Shown here: one piece after another, positions 40,109 through 53,200 of the stretch
How the letters are laid out: each line of letters begins with the position of its first letter
Position numbering within the stretch: position 1 is the stretch's first letter
NCBI GenBank assembly: GCA_029224185.1
Contig: CM055199.1
Location: 13,297,089-13,361,088 of the forward strand
Direction of reading: 5' to 3'
Source: Karalla daura
Taxonomy: Eukaryota > Chordata > Actinopteri > Chaetodontiformes > Leiognathidae
DNA: 64,000 bases
The notes under the pieces: model-generated
Database searches by the model: none
What the model was told of the DNA's origin: nothing
What the model saw: only the letters and a program-made list of their open reading frames with translations
Translations under genes and position numbers: made by a program

Positions 40109-41018
40109 TCACATCCATGGGGCCATCACAGATGTCTCTTTCTGCACCTGCTGTGGGTAAAAAAAAAACAAAAAACAGTAAGAAAAACACACAAATAGTC
40201 TTTGTGATAGATGCATATCATCACCGAATGCAGCTCCGTGTAGCAACAGCACATTTCCCCACTTCCAAATGCAGAGGGCCTACGTGCTGAGAGGTGACAG
40301 TGCTAACTGATCGTTCACTGCATTGCAGGTGCGATAATGGCCTCACTGAGTAAGATTCAGAGCGTCTGAGGCAGACTTTTACCTTGTTGAGCTCGGGGAA
40401 AAGTTCTTGAATGGCGATGTCCAACAGCACGTATGTCAGCTGAGGTGGATTAAAGAGCAGGGGAAAGGCACTAGGATCAGAGGTATGTTTGTATGTAATA
40501 CAAACAACACATTTTCAAACAATATCCACGCACTGAACACCATTTTATACATTTTACATGTATTTTATGTATATTATTTTATATTTTATTATGAGGTGTT
40601 CCACATTATACATGTGTGTGTCACCTCGTTTGGACTCGGTGCTGCAATAGGATCCGTGGGGTAATATTATCTGAATAATGAATTATCTTGTCTTTGTTGT
40701 TTTACTGCTTCTTGTGCACATTTAAGCCACATCTCAGGCCTCCGGAGCAATTTCAAGTGCCAAACCAAACCCAGGCTCCCTTGGAATATGGAAAAATAAT
40801 TACTGCGAAACCGCCAGTAAATTCATGCGATTGTCCTTCCTTTCCCAGCATGTTGCAACCCTGGTGCCTAGGCGGGTCCTATTAGCGGCGGATCGGCCGC
40901 TACACCCAATCATCACAGTTATTTCTTACTTTACATCGTTTATTTCCCCACTGTATTGCTTTCATTTTTCATCGTCATGCTGAATAAAAAGTCATTAGAG
41001 GTTGGTCTCCTCCCCCCC

Positions 41019-41065
<47 letters not shown>

Positions 41066-41187
41066 TTCCTCTTACAACCAATATCTATCTTTCTGTTTGC
41101 TACAGTAAAAACAAATAAGTGCACGCTGTGTAACAGCCACAACATTCACATCTAGAGTACAAGAGGCATATTAATACTTTGGGGAAC

Positions 41188-41262
<75 letters not shown>

Positions 41263-44200
41263 TTGTGTACCTGTTTGTTCAGCACTGGCTGTTGCAATCC
41301 ATCGAAGAGGAGCCGCACTCCTTCATATTTGGCCTCCTCTCCGATACATTTGCCTAGGAAGTCTAAACACATGCTGCTTATAAATTTTGGGGAACACTGA
41401 TGACAAGTGGATCATCTGCTGGATTTGTTTTTACATCTAAATATTTATGTTAGGAAGGAGTGTAAATGCCATCAGCGGTTACCAGGAATATAGCTCATCA
41501 TCTCCTCGAACGTCTTCTTCGCTCTCCTCTGCTTGTCCTGGGCGGAGCGAGGCGCGCTGCTCTCGCAGAAGACCGTGTCTGCAACAGCGAGGACAACGTG
41601 CGTGATTTCAACCCCCCCACGAAGCCACCAGAATGCTTGTTTTCTGTCAAAAAGACCCGGCCGAGGGCGTGATGATCTCCCCTCCTTATCTGCCGGCTGA
41701 CGGCGGTGCACCTCTGAGCAGGGTGATGAGCGAGACGAGCCGGTGCTCCTGGACCACCTGGTTGAGTTTGTACTGCAGGTAGTGATCCGTGTAGGCCTCC
41801 AGGGTGTTCTTGAACAGGATCCTGCCCGTCATGAGCAGGTGGTGCAGCCAGTCGGGGATGTGGAAAACCACTCGGCCTGACAGCGAAGAAGACGAGAGCT
41901 GTTTGTTTGTCACTCCACAGGTAAAGCAGGGTTGTCACTAAATCATGATGGGGCTATTAATGGGGATGAGAGGAGCATCCTCGACAGGCTCAGGCTCCTA
42001 GTTATTAGTGTTTAGCATCTGTTCGAGATGCTGCACATAAAAATGTGTTTACGTGATCAAATCTAGATAAATGCTATCGCCGTTGAAGAATCCTGACACC
42101 TGAATGAAACACTGTGATAAATGCAGCAAAATGAGCTGATACATGACTCACTCACCCACATACATTAAGTAGTCGTACACCCCTTCTACAGTGATCATTT
42201 CCATGAAGTAGTTCTGATTGTGTCTCTTCTCTGTCGTGTCTGATCGGTTGGCGTTGTTTTTGAAGAGGTCGTTGAAGAGCTGGCCAGGAGGGGAAATTTG
42301 TCCATTTAAGAACATGAAACTGCTTACGTAATCACATGACGACTGTGTTTTGTTTTTGTTTGTTTTTTTCAAAAAGTAAACAATGTCAGTACAGCAAAGT
42401 ATGTTTTTCATCATTTCAAACAGAGGTTAATTGCGTTTGCCCTCACAGGCTCTTGTTCCAAGACTTTTCTGAACTGGAATCAGCTACAGATGGATTACAC
42501 CTTGTTTCAACGAGAGAGGGATTAGAAAAGTTGTTTTGGCTGATGGCAAGTTGTCAACTTCAATGCTGTGAAAATGTTGTCACGTTAGAGCACAGTGACA
42601 GCATTATTTTCTGTTGTTGTAAAAACCTGTACGCCTACGCTCGCAAGGCATGAATAACCCACTACATTCTACAGAAAAAGAAGCTTTCTAACAGTCTCCC
42701 CTCATCCCGGGCACGGTCCAGTTAAACTTGAGGTTTCTTTTGGCAGCCGGGTGCATCGGTGCGATACTTTCAAAACAATTCAAAACAGACATAATCATAG
42801 CAACATGTACAAACAGAGTTCCCACAATGTCCTGGCAGAGGGGAACCTCAGCTTCGCTATGAGAAATCACTTTGTGGTATTTGACTGTAATGCACAGGGG
42901 AGTTTGTGGAGTTTTTCGTAGGAACTCTCTGAGGCAACCAGTCAATCAAACCAAATTTGTCGCTGTCTGGAGGTCTGAATCGAGCTCTGACATTCCTGGG
43001 GCCTGAGCTCACAGAGGGAACAAAAAGAGGTTTGAATGTCTAACCTTTTTATCATTTTCCGAGGTGGGGCTCAGGATGGTGAGCTCCGGGCGGCTGGGTT
43101 TGGGTTTGGGAGATTCGCAGGAGTTGAAGAACGACTGGATGAAAGGCTCCAGATGCTGTCCTTTCTGAGCAAGCACATGTGACAACCTGTATAAGCTCCA
43201 GTAAACTCTGAATTCTCTTAGATCAGAGAGTGTCAGTGCTGTTGCTCAAGATGTCTAACAAGTGATGTCAATGGAAAGTCTTCCACTGTAGAAATGTGAT
43301 CAGAGCGCACACACTATTACTGTACGAGCGCCTTTCTTACCTCTTTTATCAGCTTGCTGGGAACTGACTTAATGATTTTCCCTGTGGGACACAAGAGCGT
43401 TATCTCACTGATGAACCATTTGTCACATTTTCCTTCTGAAACACTAGCCAAGGTCAGGCCGCCCAAACACTTTGACAGCGTGTTTGACATGTCGTGCTTG
43501 TTCAAACACAGGCCACCACACTGCCTCCTCTCACTCTCACGTTATACCTAGATTCACGTCAGGCAGCATCTTGTCCAGGAACTGAGACTCCATACTGTGG
43601 GGGGACAGAAAGTCTGCCAGCAGCTGACTGTTGCTCAGCTCCGGGTGTTGCAGAAGTTTCTGAAGAAATTATTTTAAAAAAAAGGGAAAAAAAAGAAGTG
43701 AGTCCTGTTAGTAATACTTTGTTGTGTCATCCAGCTGCAAAACATGCAAACAGCTTTCAAAACATAGATGCTGAACAAAAGGAAAGGGGTGGGGTATCTA
43801 GTTAGTTATTCGGAGTACCAGCGAGCTCTGAAAAACAGACAGGTGCTAGCAAAGGCAGCGCAACAGACTTCACAGAGATTAAATCCTAGCGCTGCTGCTC
43901 TGGTTCGAACATAACCCGCTGAGAAAGTTAGCACTCGTCTTTTGTCACAAGTCCGGAAAATCCAAGTCCATCTGCAGTTTAAAGTTATTCTAACAAAAAT
44001 AAACAAAGAGCTAAGAAACGTTGCAAAAAAGCAATTTCAAAGCAATACCAGGTGTGGTTCAGTAATAATAAATGACATGATGATGATGATGGTCAATAAT
44101 AAATATTTGGGCTACTCCCTTGACTCCCTTTGATAATCACACCCCTCAACATGCAATGACACCATCACAATGCAATTACACAATGTGCCCATACGAAGAG

Positions 44201-47200
44201 AAACAAGAGCAACATGTATTTTGGCTCAGAGCTGAGGAAGCCTTTTGGTTGAGAGGAAAAACATCTTCAAGAATCTCCATTAAGGCCAGTTACAGATCAG
44301 AAACTTACAGAACGTGAGTCACGCAAGTCGTCACTGGTTTCCATTTCCAGTCCATTTAGACAGCACAGCTAACAGTATTTTGCACATCTTAATATCAGTG
44401 CTTATTGCTCCTCATGTTCTTATCGTTATTTTTTGTAATACTGGCCGCAATGGAAAACCACAGCAGTCATTTACAGCAGTGACTCTGAACAATCACTCTG
44501 AACAGCCTGGTGCTGGAGAAGCTACTGGAGATAGTAGAGAAGCTTCTCAGATGAGAAGACGACTCTACAACGCGTTCAGACCGCTCCGTAAATTCATGTC
44601 ATGAAATGTCTCACGGAATGAAATTCAGGAGACAAACCGTCTGTAGACACGATTTGGGTCACTTTTCGGTGCATACGTTCAACAGAGTCTACAAGGCCTC
44701 TGGAGGCACTGCTGAGGAAAAATGCAAAAATAGAAGTGGTTCCCCAGGAGCCTGAACCAGAGCTGGAATTACTCCAGCGAAATGAGACAGAGACAGAGAT
44801 CATTTCTTCTCTATGTGAAACAGTGTTATGACCACTCAGCGGTCCTAACCTGGAGCACCCTCTGTCCTCCACAATGTAATAACCATCATTTCTAGAAGGT
44901 AATTCTCTGCAGGTGGATGACATTTTCCTGGAAAACAGAGCCCAACAATTGAAAAGGTTCCAGTTTAATCTTGATATACGGGCAGTTGAGTGCTGCCTAG
45001 GTGGAGATATATGTGTGTGCTTGTGAGTCTGAGGACAGAGTGCAAGTGTGAGTTAGTGTGTGTAGGTTCTGTAAGTGAAAGAGGGTGGAAGGAAGACTCG
45101 ATCCACACTTAAATCACTGTTAGTGTAGATAACTAATTGCAGAAAGAACACGTGCAGCCATGTACAGCCGACATGAATTACTGAGTGTATGCAGACTTGT
45201 TTTACGTACGAAGACAGTGGAAAACACTTTGAGACACACTGTGGCTCATTTCTTCTTTCATGCCCATGTTAACATGTTCGGAGCTAAGTGCTGGACAGAA
45301 ACTTCACATAATGAGAGGTTTGTCGTCCCGTTGGACTCGGTCTGCACTCTGAGGCATCTACCTGAAGGTACTCCTGGAACTCCTCCCTCTTAGATGTGAG
45401 GAACTCGTAGTTCTTGGGGCCGATGATTCTTTTGGAAGGCAACTGTGCGTCTGGAAATGAGCCTAACGGGGAGAGTGAGAGAGGATCGCTGGATTGATAT
45501 TTCAAGCGGGATTAATCGTCCTTTCCAGAATTTAAGGTTCACTAGAAAGCAAATGATCTGAAATCCAGCAGACCAGATTGCTGTGTAATTTCTTCCATTG
45601 AATTCTTCCAGTGAATGAAAAAAAAAAAAAAAAGACCCTGCATACGTCCTCAAATGAAAACACGGGTAACTGGCTGCAGGAACACTTACCGTGAAACTCT
45701 GTGAGCTTCGATTCAAGGACGTAGAACTCCAGATACCGTCTGTACACAGACCAATGCTCAGTCTCATGTCCCACTGCAGGAAAACAGGGAAAGCATTAGC
45801 CTAAAAGTGTCGTAACTCAGATTGATAATTAGATTGGCCTTACATTGCCGGCACATGAACGCTGGGAGCTCAGTTCAGACTCCATTTTCATGTTACATCA
45901 TTTTCAATAAACTGCAGATGTACAGTCCGCAGCAGCCAGGTTTTAGTAGCTTTAGTAGTGGAGAGGCCTCAAACGAAATAGAGCCCAAAAGGGAAAATGA
46001 AAACAGCACTGATTTCCAGAAGTCAGACGTCATAGGCTGTTCTGCAAGAGATTCTTGATTTATTTTCTTTTTCAACTCTTTTGTTATAGCAACGAGAGAC
46101 CGTGTCAGCAGCAGAATGTGGTGAGATCTGTGTTCTCCGACTGTGAACAGTTGGATTCTAGGAAACACTATTCTGACAAACTGCAAGTCTGACCAGAGGA
46201 TGGATCAATGCCCTGTCTGCTGGCTAAATACAATTATCTAGCTAGTTTAGTTTTAGAAAATTAGAAATGTAAATAGAACATGAAAATAACAAGTCTTCTT
46301 TAAGGAGTCACTGCAAGTCTAATACTCTGATGGAAAAAAAAATGCCCACCTTAACATTTCATACGTGGTATATTTAAAACAAGATTCAAGCTATAAGATG
46401 AGCAATTTATGAAAGACGCTTATGAACGCTATGCACGCGTTGAATATTTTCAGGAGTGTTACAACATTTCTGCGAATAATAACTTGAAGTTACTGTCACA
46501 CATCACTGGTCGATCTCTTGCTCTGAGTGCAGCCAAGCGGAGCGACCTCTCCGCCAGTGAGGAGGGACAGACGGGCCAGACTCGCGGGAGGACTCACCTG
46601 CTTTCCGGTCGTTGCGCTCCACATCGATGCAGAACACAGGGATCCTCTCCCTCTTCACATCGTCGTCGTAGAAATCGATGTAGGGGATGGTGATGTTCCA
46701 AGCCGAGAGGTTGCGCGGGGTGCTGGGGGTGGAGGCCGCCTCCATGGGAGAGTCATCCTCCAGCACCATCATGGCTTCCTCCACCTTGAAAGGAAGAGAG
46801 GGTGCAAGCGAGCAGACGCTGGTATATTATGACCATTCGTCAAGAACTGTAAACGGACTGAGAGCATGTTTATTTCTGGTTTGAAGCTTAACGTGATCAT
46901 CTGAGGATCCCTCTGCTGTGATATCTGTCCGCCCTGGAGGTTGACATGCACGCCAAACAGTGGAAATGTTTAGCCCTTATATTATCTTCAGCTGAGTAAA
47001 TGACAAAAAGGATAAGCAAACAATACCTTTCTGTTTTACCTCAGCTTTGCACAGCCCTCTCTTAGGTACCCAGAGCTATACAGTTTCCCCTGTCCTGTTT
47101 ACTATAATGGAAACAAGTCTGCATAAACAAGAGGCTACCGGCAAGAACTCAGGCATAAATACAGGAAATGCAAAGAAAAACACCACATTATCTGCTCAGA

Positions 47201-50200
47201 CCAAGAACAGGAGAGGCGATATGAAGCACTTCCAGACGCTCAGCTAATATCTCCCGTTTTGCTGCACAGGCGGCCTGATGGGTATACTGTGTTATTGTAT
47301 CATGTTACATCGCCACCAACACTGTATTCATCATTGGGCGCATAATAACTCACACAGTGGTCTCAGTCAAAACACAAGATCCTGGCAATGGGGCGTTCAA
47401 ACTCACGCTGCAAGGACGAACACCATCAGGACACAAACTGGAGTCTGAAACTCATTCCCATTTGGTGTGACTGCTGGCTGCCAAACATTGATTTAGAAAT
47501 TGGACTGAAAAGCGCTAAAGCTTTAATAAAGCACATGTCGACTGGATACACTTCATATTCCAGGAACAGAAAATGCCCTGGGAACTTCATTCACTGACGA
47601 AATTCAAGTTCAAATGTGCAATCACTCTCTGGAATCGGACGGACGCAGCGATCCGAGGCCGATGCTGGTGGTGTGATCCAAACCACACTTGGATTTGTTG
47701 GGACGTGGCTTTCCTTTCTTTACTCACTAACTCCCCCAAGTGGTTGAAGCAGTGGTGGTGGTGGTGAAAAAGAGGAGTTTTAAGATGAACTGATTCATTA
47801 AATAAATCATAAAACGCACTGCCGTTAGTTTTTCCAACTTTGATAGCACATGAAAATAACTTGATTTCTCTTTACAAACTACTGACTTCAAACTGTCTAA
47901 AATGATATGCAGGGACTATTTTTAGATCGCCCCTCTCACCATATCATCTTCTCCCTCCACCAGCCCGTAGGATGGTAGCATGGCTCCCTCCATGGTTGTG
48001 CTCTTGAACACCCCTTTGATCTTACTTCCAATGCGGCTGATCCCAAAGGACTCGCCTCGCTTCGACGTGTTCCTGCGGGCCAGACGGGGACACAGTTAGG
48101 ACGCAGCGGGGCCGAGGAGATGTGCATGGCTTCAGCAAAGCGCATGCAGCCTGAGAGAGGTGACGGGGGTGGGGGGGGGCCGTAGAGGAGGGCGGGGGAG
48201 GAGGCGTACAGCAAGGAGCAGCGTACTGAGCATCCAGATCATGACAGTACAACGAGGGCGGTAAGGGGGAGGGAGGGGGCTTGGAAAAAAAAGCTCAGGT
48301 AGCCAAACCAATGTCACAGCCATCTCATAACGAAATGAAATGCCTGGGTTCTCGTTTAAAGGCCAAAAGCAAACGCAGCACACAGCAGTGAGCAGTGACT
48401 TCATGAACAGAGGTCTAGTATGAAAGGGATCGCAAGATTTGAGGGTGGAAAAGAAATCCAGGCAGGTGCCCTCTTTCTGTGCCCGTTCATGAAAAGATAA
48501 AAAGAAGATCCAATCCGATACAGAGGAAACTGAACACTGGAACGTCACTGCGTAGTCAAAAACAACAGCAGCCTCAGCACTACAACCACGTCACGAGGGA
48601 GGACACACACCAACACAAAGCGGGTTCCCATGCATCCGTCCCACCATGCAGGCATCTGGTGGAGGCTGGGGTCGCGTACAGTGGGGTGGGGTGGGGTGGG
48701 GGGGGCGACACCAGGACATCACACTGAGAGACCTGGGACACACGGATGGACCCTGACTTACTTGGGTGATGAGTGGCGGTGGGATAGCGAGCCGTATGGG
48801 AAGGTTGTGAACGTGGACTGGGCATGGAGGGAGTTAAAAGATGCAGGTGAAGAGCTGCCAGAGGCGGTGAACAGTGAGGATGGGGACTCGGGGCTCCAGT
48901 CCCAGGAACTATAAGCAGAACAGTGTCACGTCCCCGCGGGCGAGAGGAGGAGGGAGAGGGCCGTGGATCATACCGGGGCAGGCAGTGTGGTGGACACACA
49001 GTCACAGACGCGGCGCGGTGGAGGACGCATCACACAGATGGAGTCGGGGGCGAACAGACGAGCAGAGTGGAGGGGAGGGGAGTGGAGGGGAGGTGTCGGG
49101 GGTTACTTGAAATGCACACATGAAGGGAGTTGAGGCTCGTAGTTGGTCAAACAGACTACCAGTAAGAGCCATTCACCAATACTTCATAACCTTCAACTGG
49201 TTTGTTGTCTTAACCAGATATTGAAGTGTACACCCAACCAAAATCCTTCCTTTAAGGTGTAATTGAGTCATTTTGTGAGTGAGGAGGTCTGACTTAAATT
49301 TGACAGCTACAAAGCCTAAATATTTCAAAACCACAACCCCAATTCCAAAAAAACTGGGCCTCTTCCAACTAAGAAAAAAAAAGAGAATGGACTCACGTGC
49401 AAGTAAGGTTCAAGTAAGGTTCGTGCAAGGAGTTCTTCAACCTATGCGGAAATATCCTTGACAAAATGCTGAAGCTGGCCCCATCTTTGCTTCTGAGTGA
49501 CACAGCCTATTGATGATGCTCCTTAAATACTAACAGCTCCAGAATGATTCACACATGCAATTCTGGAGGCACACAGAACATAAGCAGAGTTGTTGGTCCT
49601 TTGAATCCTGGTCGTACAAAGAGCCTTCCTGTGTGGAGTTGTTCTCCTCATGTCTACATGTGGTTTTCTCCAGGCGCCCCAGTCGTCTCAAAAAATCCAA
49701 AAACATGCATTGTTTTCTCGATTAGACACTCTAAACTGCCCCTGGGTGTGAGTGTGAGAGTGAATAGTGTGTTCTCGATGGACTGATGAAGTGAGAAAAT
49801 GAATGGATGGATGGATGAACGAATGAATGAATGAAGAGGTAAAAATCTCAGAGGGGGATCAATAAATAATCACATTCTGTTGAACCAACTTTTTGGAATT
49901 GGGGTCATGAGATGGGGGGCATGTGTTCAGCAGCATGGTCCATGATTAGCTCGATTACCATGATTAATGATGACTCATGCTCTGATTAACACAATTAGCT
50001 GATTAAGGTCACTTTTCTCATTCGTCACTCATTTGCATTTACAGCACAGGCATTATATTAAACACATATTTTAGGGGTGGAACTAAATTGGAGGCAAAAT
50101 TCTATATAATGAACACATTATAAGCTGGCAGTTGCTGGTCTACAGCCCGCATTGCAGCCGGCCCAGAGCACAATGAGTCTGTTGAAATAAACAGGCGGCA

Positions 50201-53200
50201 CATGTTCCTCTGTACACTCTGTAGTCAGGAAAGAGTGACGTGTCGCTTGCATCTCGCGTGCAGCAGCACCGCTTAGCCAGCCACTGGTTTGATCAGCACA
50301 CTGATGCCTTATACTCACCGAATGTCATCCAGACTGAGGCTATTTCTGGAACAATATGCACAAGGAGTTAGTGGCCGGGCCCCGAGGCCGCATAAGCACC
50401 ACACCCCGTGATAGCAACATGACAGTCTGTCCTCGGGCTCAGTTCCCTCAGAGTTTAAGTTGCATTACACTGCAAAACAAAATCTGCTCACTAAAATAAT
50501 GTATTAGTTACCGCTACTTTATAGCTTATTTTAATGTGTCTTAATGCAAAAAGGCAATTAATCCGCGTATTTGGTTCTGCGGACACACACACATAGCAGG
50601 GGCTACTGGTCGGAGGGTACCAGTGAGCCGACAGTAAGAGGGTAGTGAACATTCAAGAGGTGAATTATCAGTGCATTATCAGTGAGGTTCAGAGGGGTTA
50701 CTTGGGTTTAAAGTGATAACCGATGAATCAATTTATCCACTAATGCTTTTAAACATATTAAAAATAACAATAATCAGGTGAGGTGAAACCTACCTGCTCA
50801 TCCTGGAATTCCTGGCAGGGGACTCGGCCCCTCGCAGAAGCTGCCGGAAGTACTGAAGGACAACATGGAGAGAGGGGAATAAAGGTATGGATGTATCAGA
50901 TCCATGGGACACAGCATGTGTAAATCCTATGGCTCAGGTCATATCTAAGAACCCCTTCGTGTCCCAAGTATACCCATGACTGTGCTGTTTACTACGGGAG
51001 TGGCCACGAGATATCAAATCATTTCATTATTTTCCAGACACACTATTCATGCAGGGCAGCGGCCTGCTGAGGACAATGGCCGAGCACTAGTCCGCCCAGC
51101 TGCATTCAATGCAACAGCCTCTGAGGGGTGAAATTCGGCTTGGCAGCTTGGCCTGGCGCCAGCGTCGGCTCATTGGCCGGTTGCGCGTCTGATATTGATG
51201 ACACGGCTGATAGCGGTTGGTGGCTGAGAGATCGGAAGAGGATAGCGCAACGGAGTCAATAAATGCCAACCCGGCTCGCTCTAATTCCGGCATTTGGCAG
51301 AATTTGTCGCTTCTGACACACACAAATAAACAGCGACATTCAGGCAGCCATGTTTCCAGAGGACTGTATTAAACAATCAGGGCTTTGACCGAGCAGATCT
51401 GAAGGGGGGCCATTCATAGATTTGATTGAGCCTCGGGCACGCGGCTCGGTCTAGACGCTAACCTCGTCGCTGTGACAGAACATGGGGGTGAAAACGTTCT
51501 CCAGGAGAGAGAGGACGTGCTCGTAGGCTTCAAACAGACACCTCATGGTCTGCAGTTTCACCACCTCCGGATACGGCCCCTCTGCAACTGGGAAATCAAG
51601 TACGGCACATGTCAAACGCTGCACAGATGCTCGTTAGAATTTTGAGATTGTGGGGGGATCCGCGACACGTACTGTTGCGTATTTCTTCCACTATGAAGGG
51701 GTCGAAGCGGATCTTGTCGACGCTCTCATCCAAACAGTAGGTCTCGTAGATCTTCTTCACCTCCTCATGAAGCATCATCTTCTCTGCGTCAGACAGCTCG
51801 GGGCACAGTATCCTGTCGTTGAACTCCTCTGAGGGGTCAAAAGAGTGGAGACCGTCAGGCTGTGTGTGGCCCTCCACTGAATTGAATAAGTGGCTCTGCT
51901 GCTGCAGCAAATTACGAGTAATTACACCAAAGAACATGGAAGAGGATACCTACTCAACCCGAGTCGTGTCATTTACTTTGACTGGCACATGGACTTTGAG
52001 ATTACCAATAATAGATTTACCAACGGCGAGGCAGAACTGGAGCACATGGACAGCCCCTTCTTGTTTCAAGAAGTTCATGAAACGGAAGAGGAGGTCTTGC
52101 TGCTCCCTGATTTCCTTCAACTCCAGCTTCAGAACCTGATCAAGATGGAGAGAGCATGTAGAGACCAACACAAGCAGGAACGATGCTCTTCCTCTAACTT
52201 CCTCTAACTTGTTATAGAGGTTAAATGATGGCTCGAATGCCGGCCTGTTGTGTCAAAATAACACACTTACGGAGGCCTTCTTGTTGCGAGTATCAGAGTA
52301 TTTTTGCAGGAAAGGAACCAATGCTGAGGTGGGCTCCGTGGCCTCTTCAGGCTGGAGGAGGAGGAGTAAGACAGAAAACATGCTCATGTTATTCACCCCG
52401 AAATTACATTGCAATCGGCAGGATTGTGTTTAAACAAGCCTCAAAAAGGCATGACTCTTTCATGGCAACAAGACTTTCAAACATGTTGTTTGAACAGGTT
52501 CACTGGTCGCAGGTGATAGAGACGTGATAATGAAAAGATAATCATGATAAAGGTATATAAAGAATATCACTGCATATGTTCACAACACTGTTTACTTTAC
52601 AGTCGCAGCTTTGTAGGTTCCGCCTATACTTACAGGAGAGTTATCGATGAATATCAAAAGCAAATGATTCACTGTGTCCTGCAATAAAAAAAAAAAAACA
52701 GGCAGTGAGTTCTCAAAGCTGATGTCAAACACTGTCTATACTGCTGATATTCTGGCAAATACACATCTTTGTTTTCTTTTCTTTTTTTGTGAGTGTCAGG
52801 CTCACTAACTTTCTAAACAAATACAGTCAAAGACTATGCTGGAAGACGCCTCCTGGGATCAGTTCTGGGTTCAGAAAATAGACCCTTAATGTCTCTACAC
52901 TCACAGGATCGGCCAAGTAGTCCATTGAAGGAAGGAAGACAGAACCAGCCAAGACTTCTCTTATCAGGAGAGTAAGAGATCTGAAGAGAGGCGAAGAGAT
53001 AAGGCAGCAGGAAATAAGAAAATGAGAAGAGCAAAGGGTGATCCTTATCTGCTTCTCCTGTATAGTGTCAGCTCCATCAGACTTTGTCCTTGGCTGACAC
53101 TAATGCAGTAAATTTTGCGGCAGCGCCTTTGACAAATATACGGTGGCACTGCGGCGCCTTTCAAGACACAGATCTGGGTTACCTGCAGTCTGTAGCCTTG

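Noticed and set aside
41179..41400. Cys-Val repeat open frames
   Set aside because: They are produced by the GT microsatellite next to snx14 exon 27.
44594..44923. 109-codon minus-strand frame with a real ATG inside snx14 intron 20
   Set aside because: It has no recognisable domain, no fit to snx14 phase, and no homology I can name; chance is the simplest explanation.
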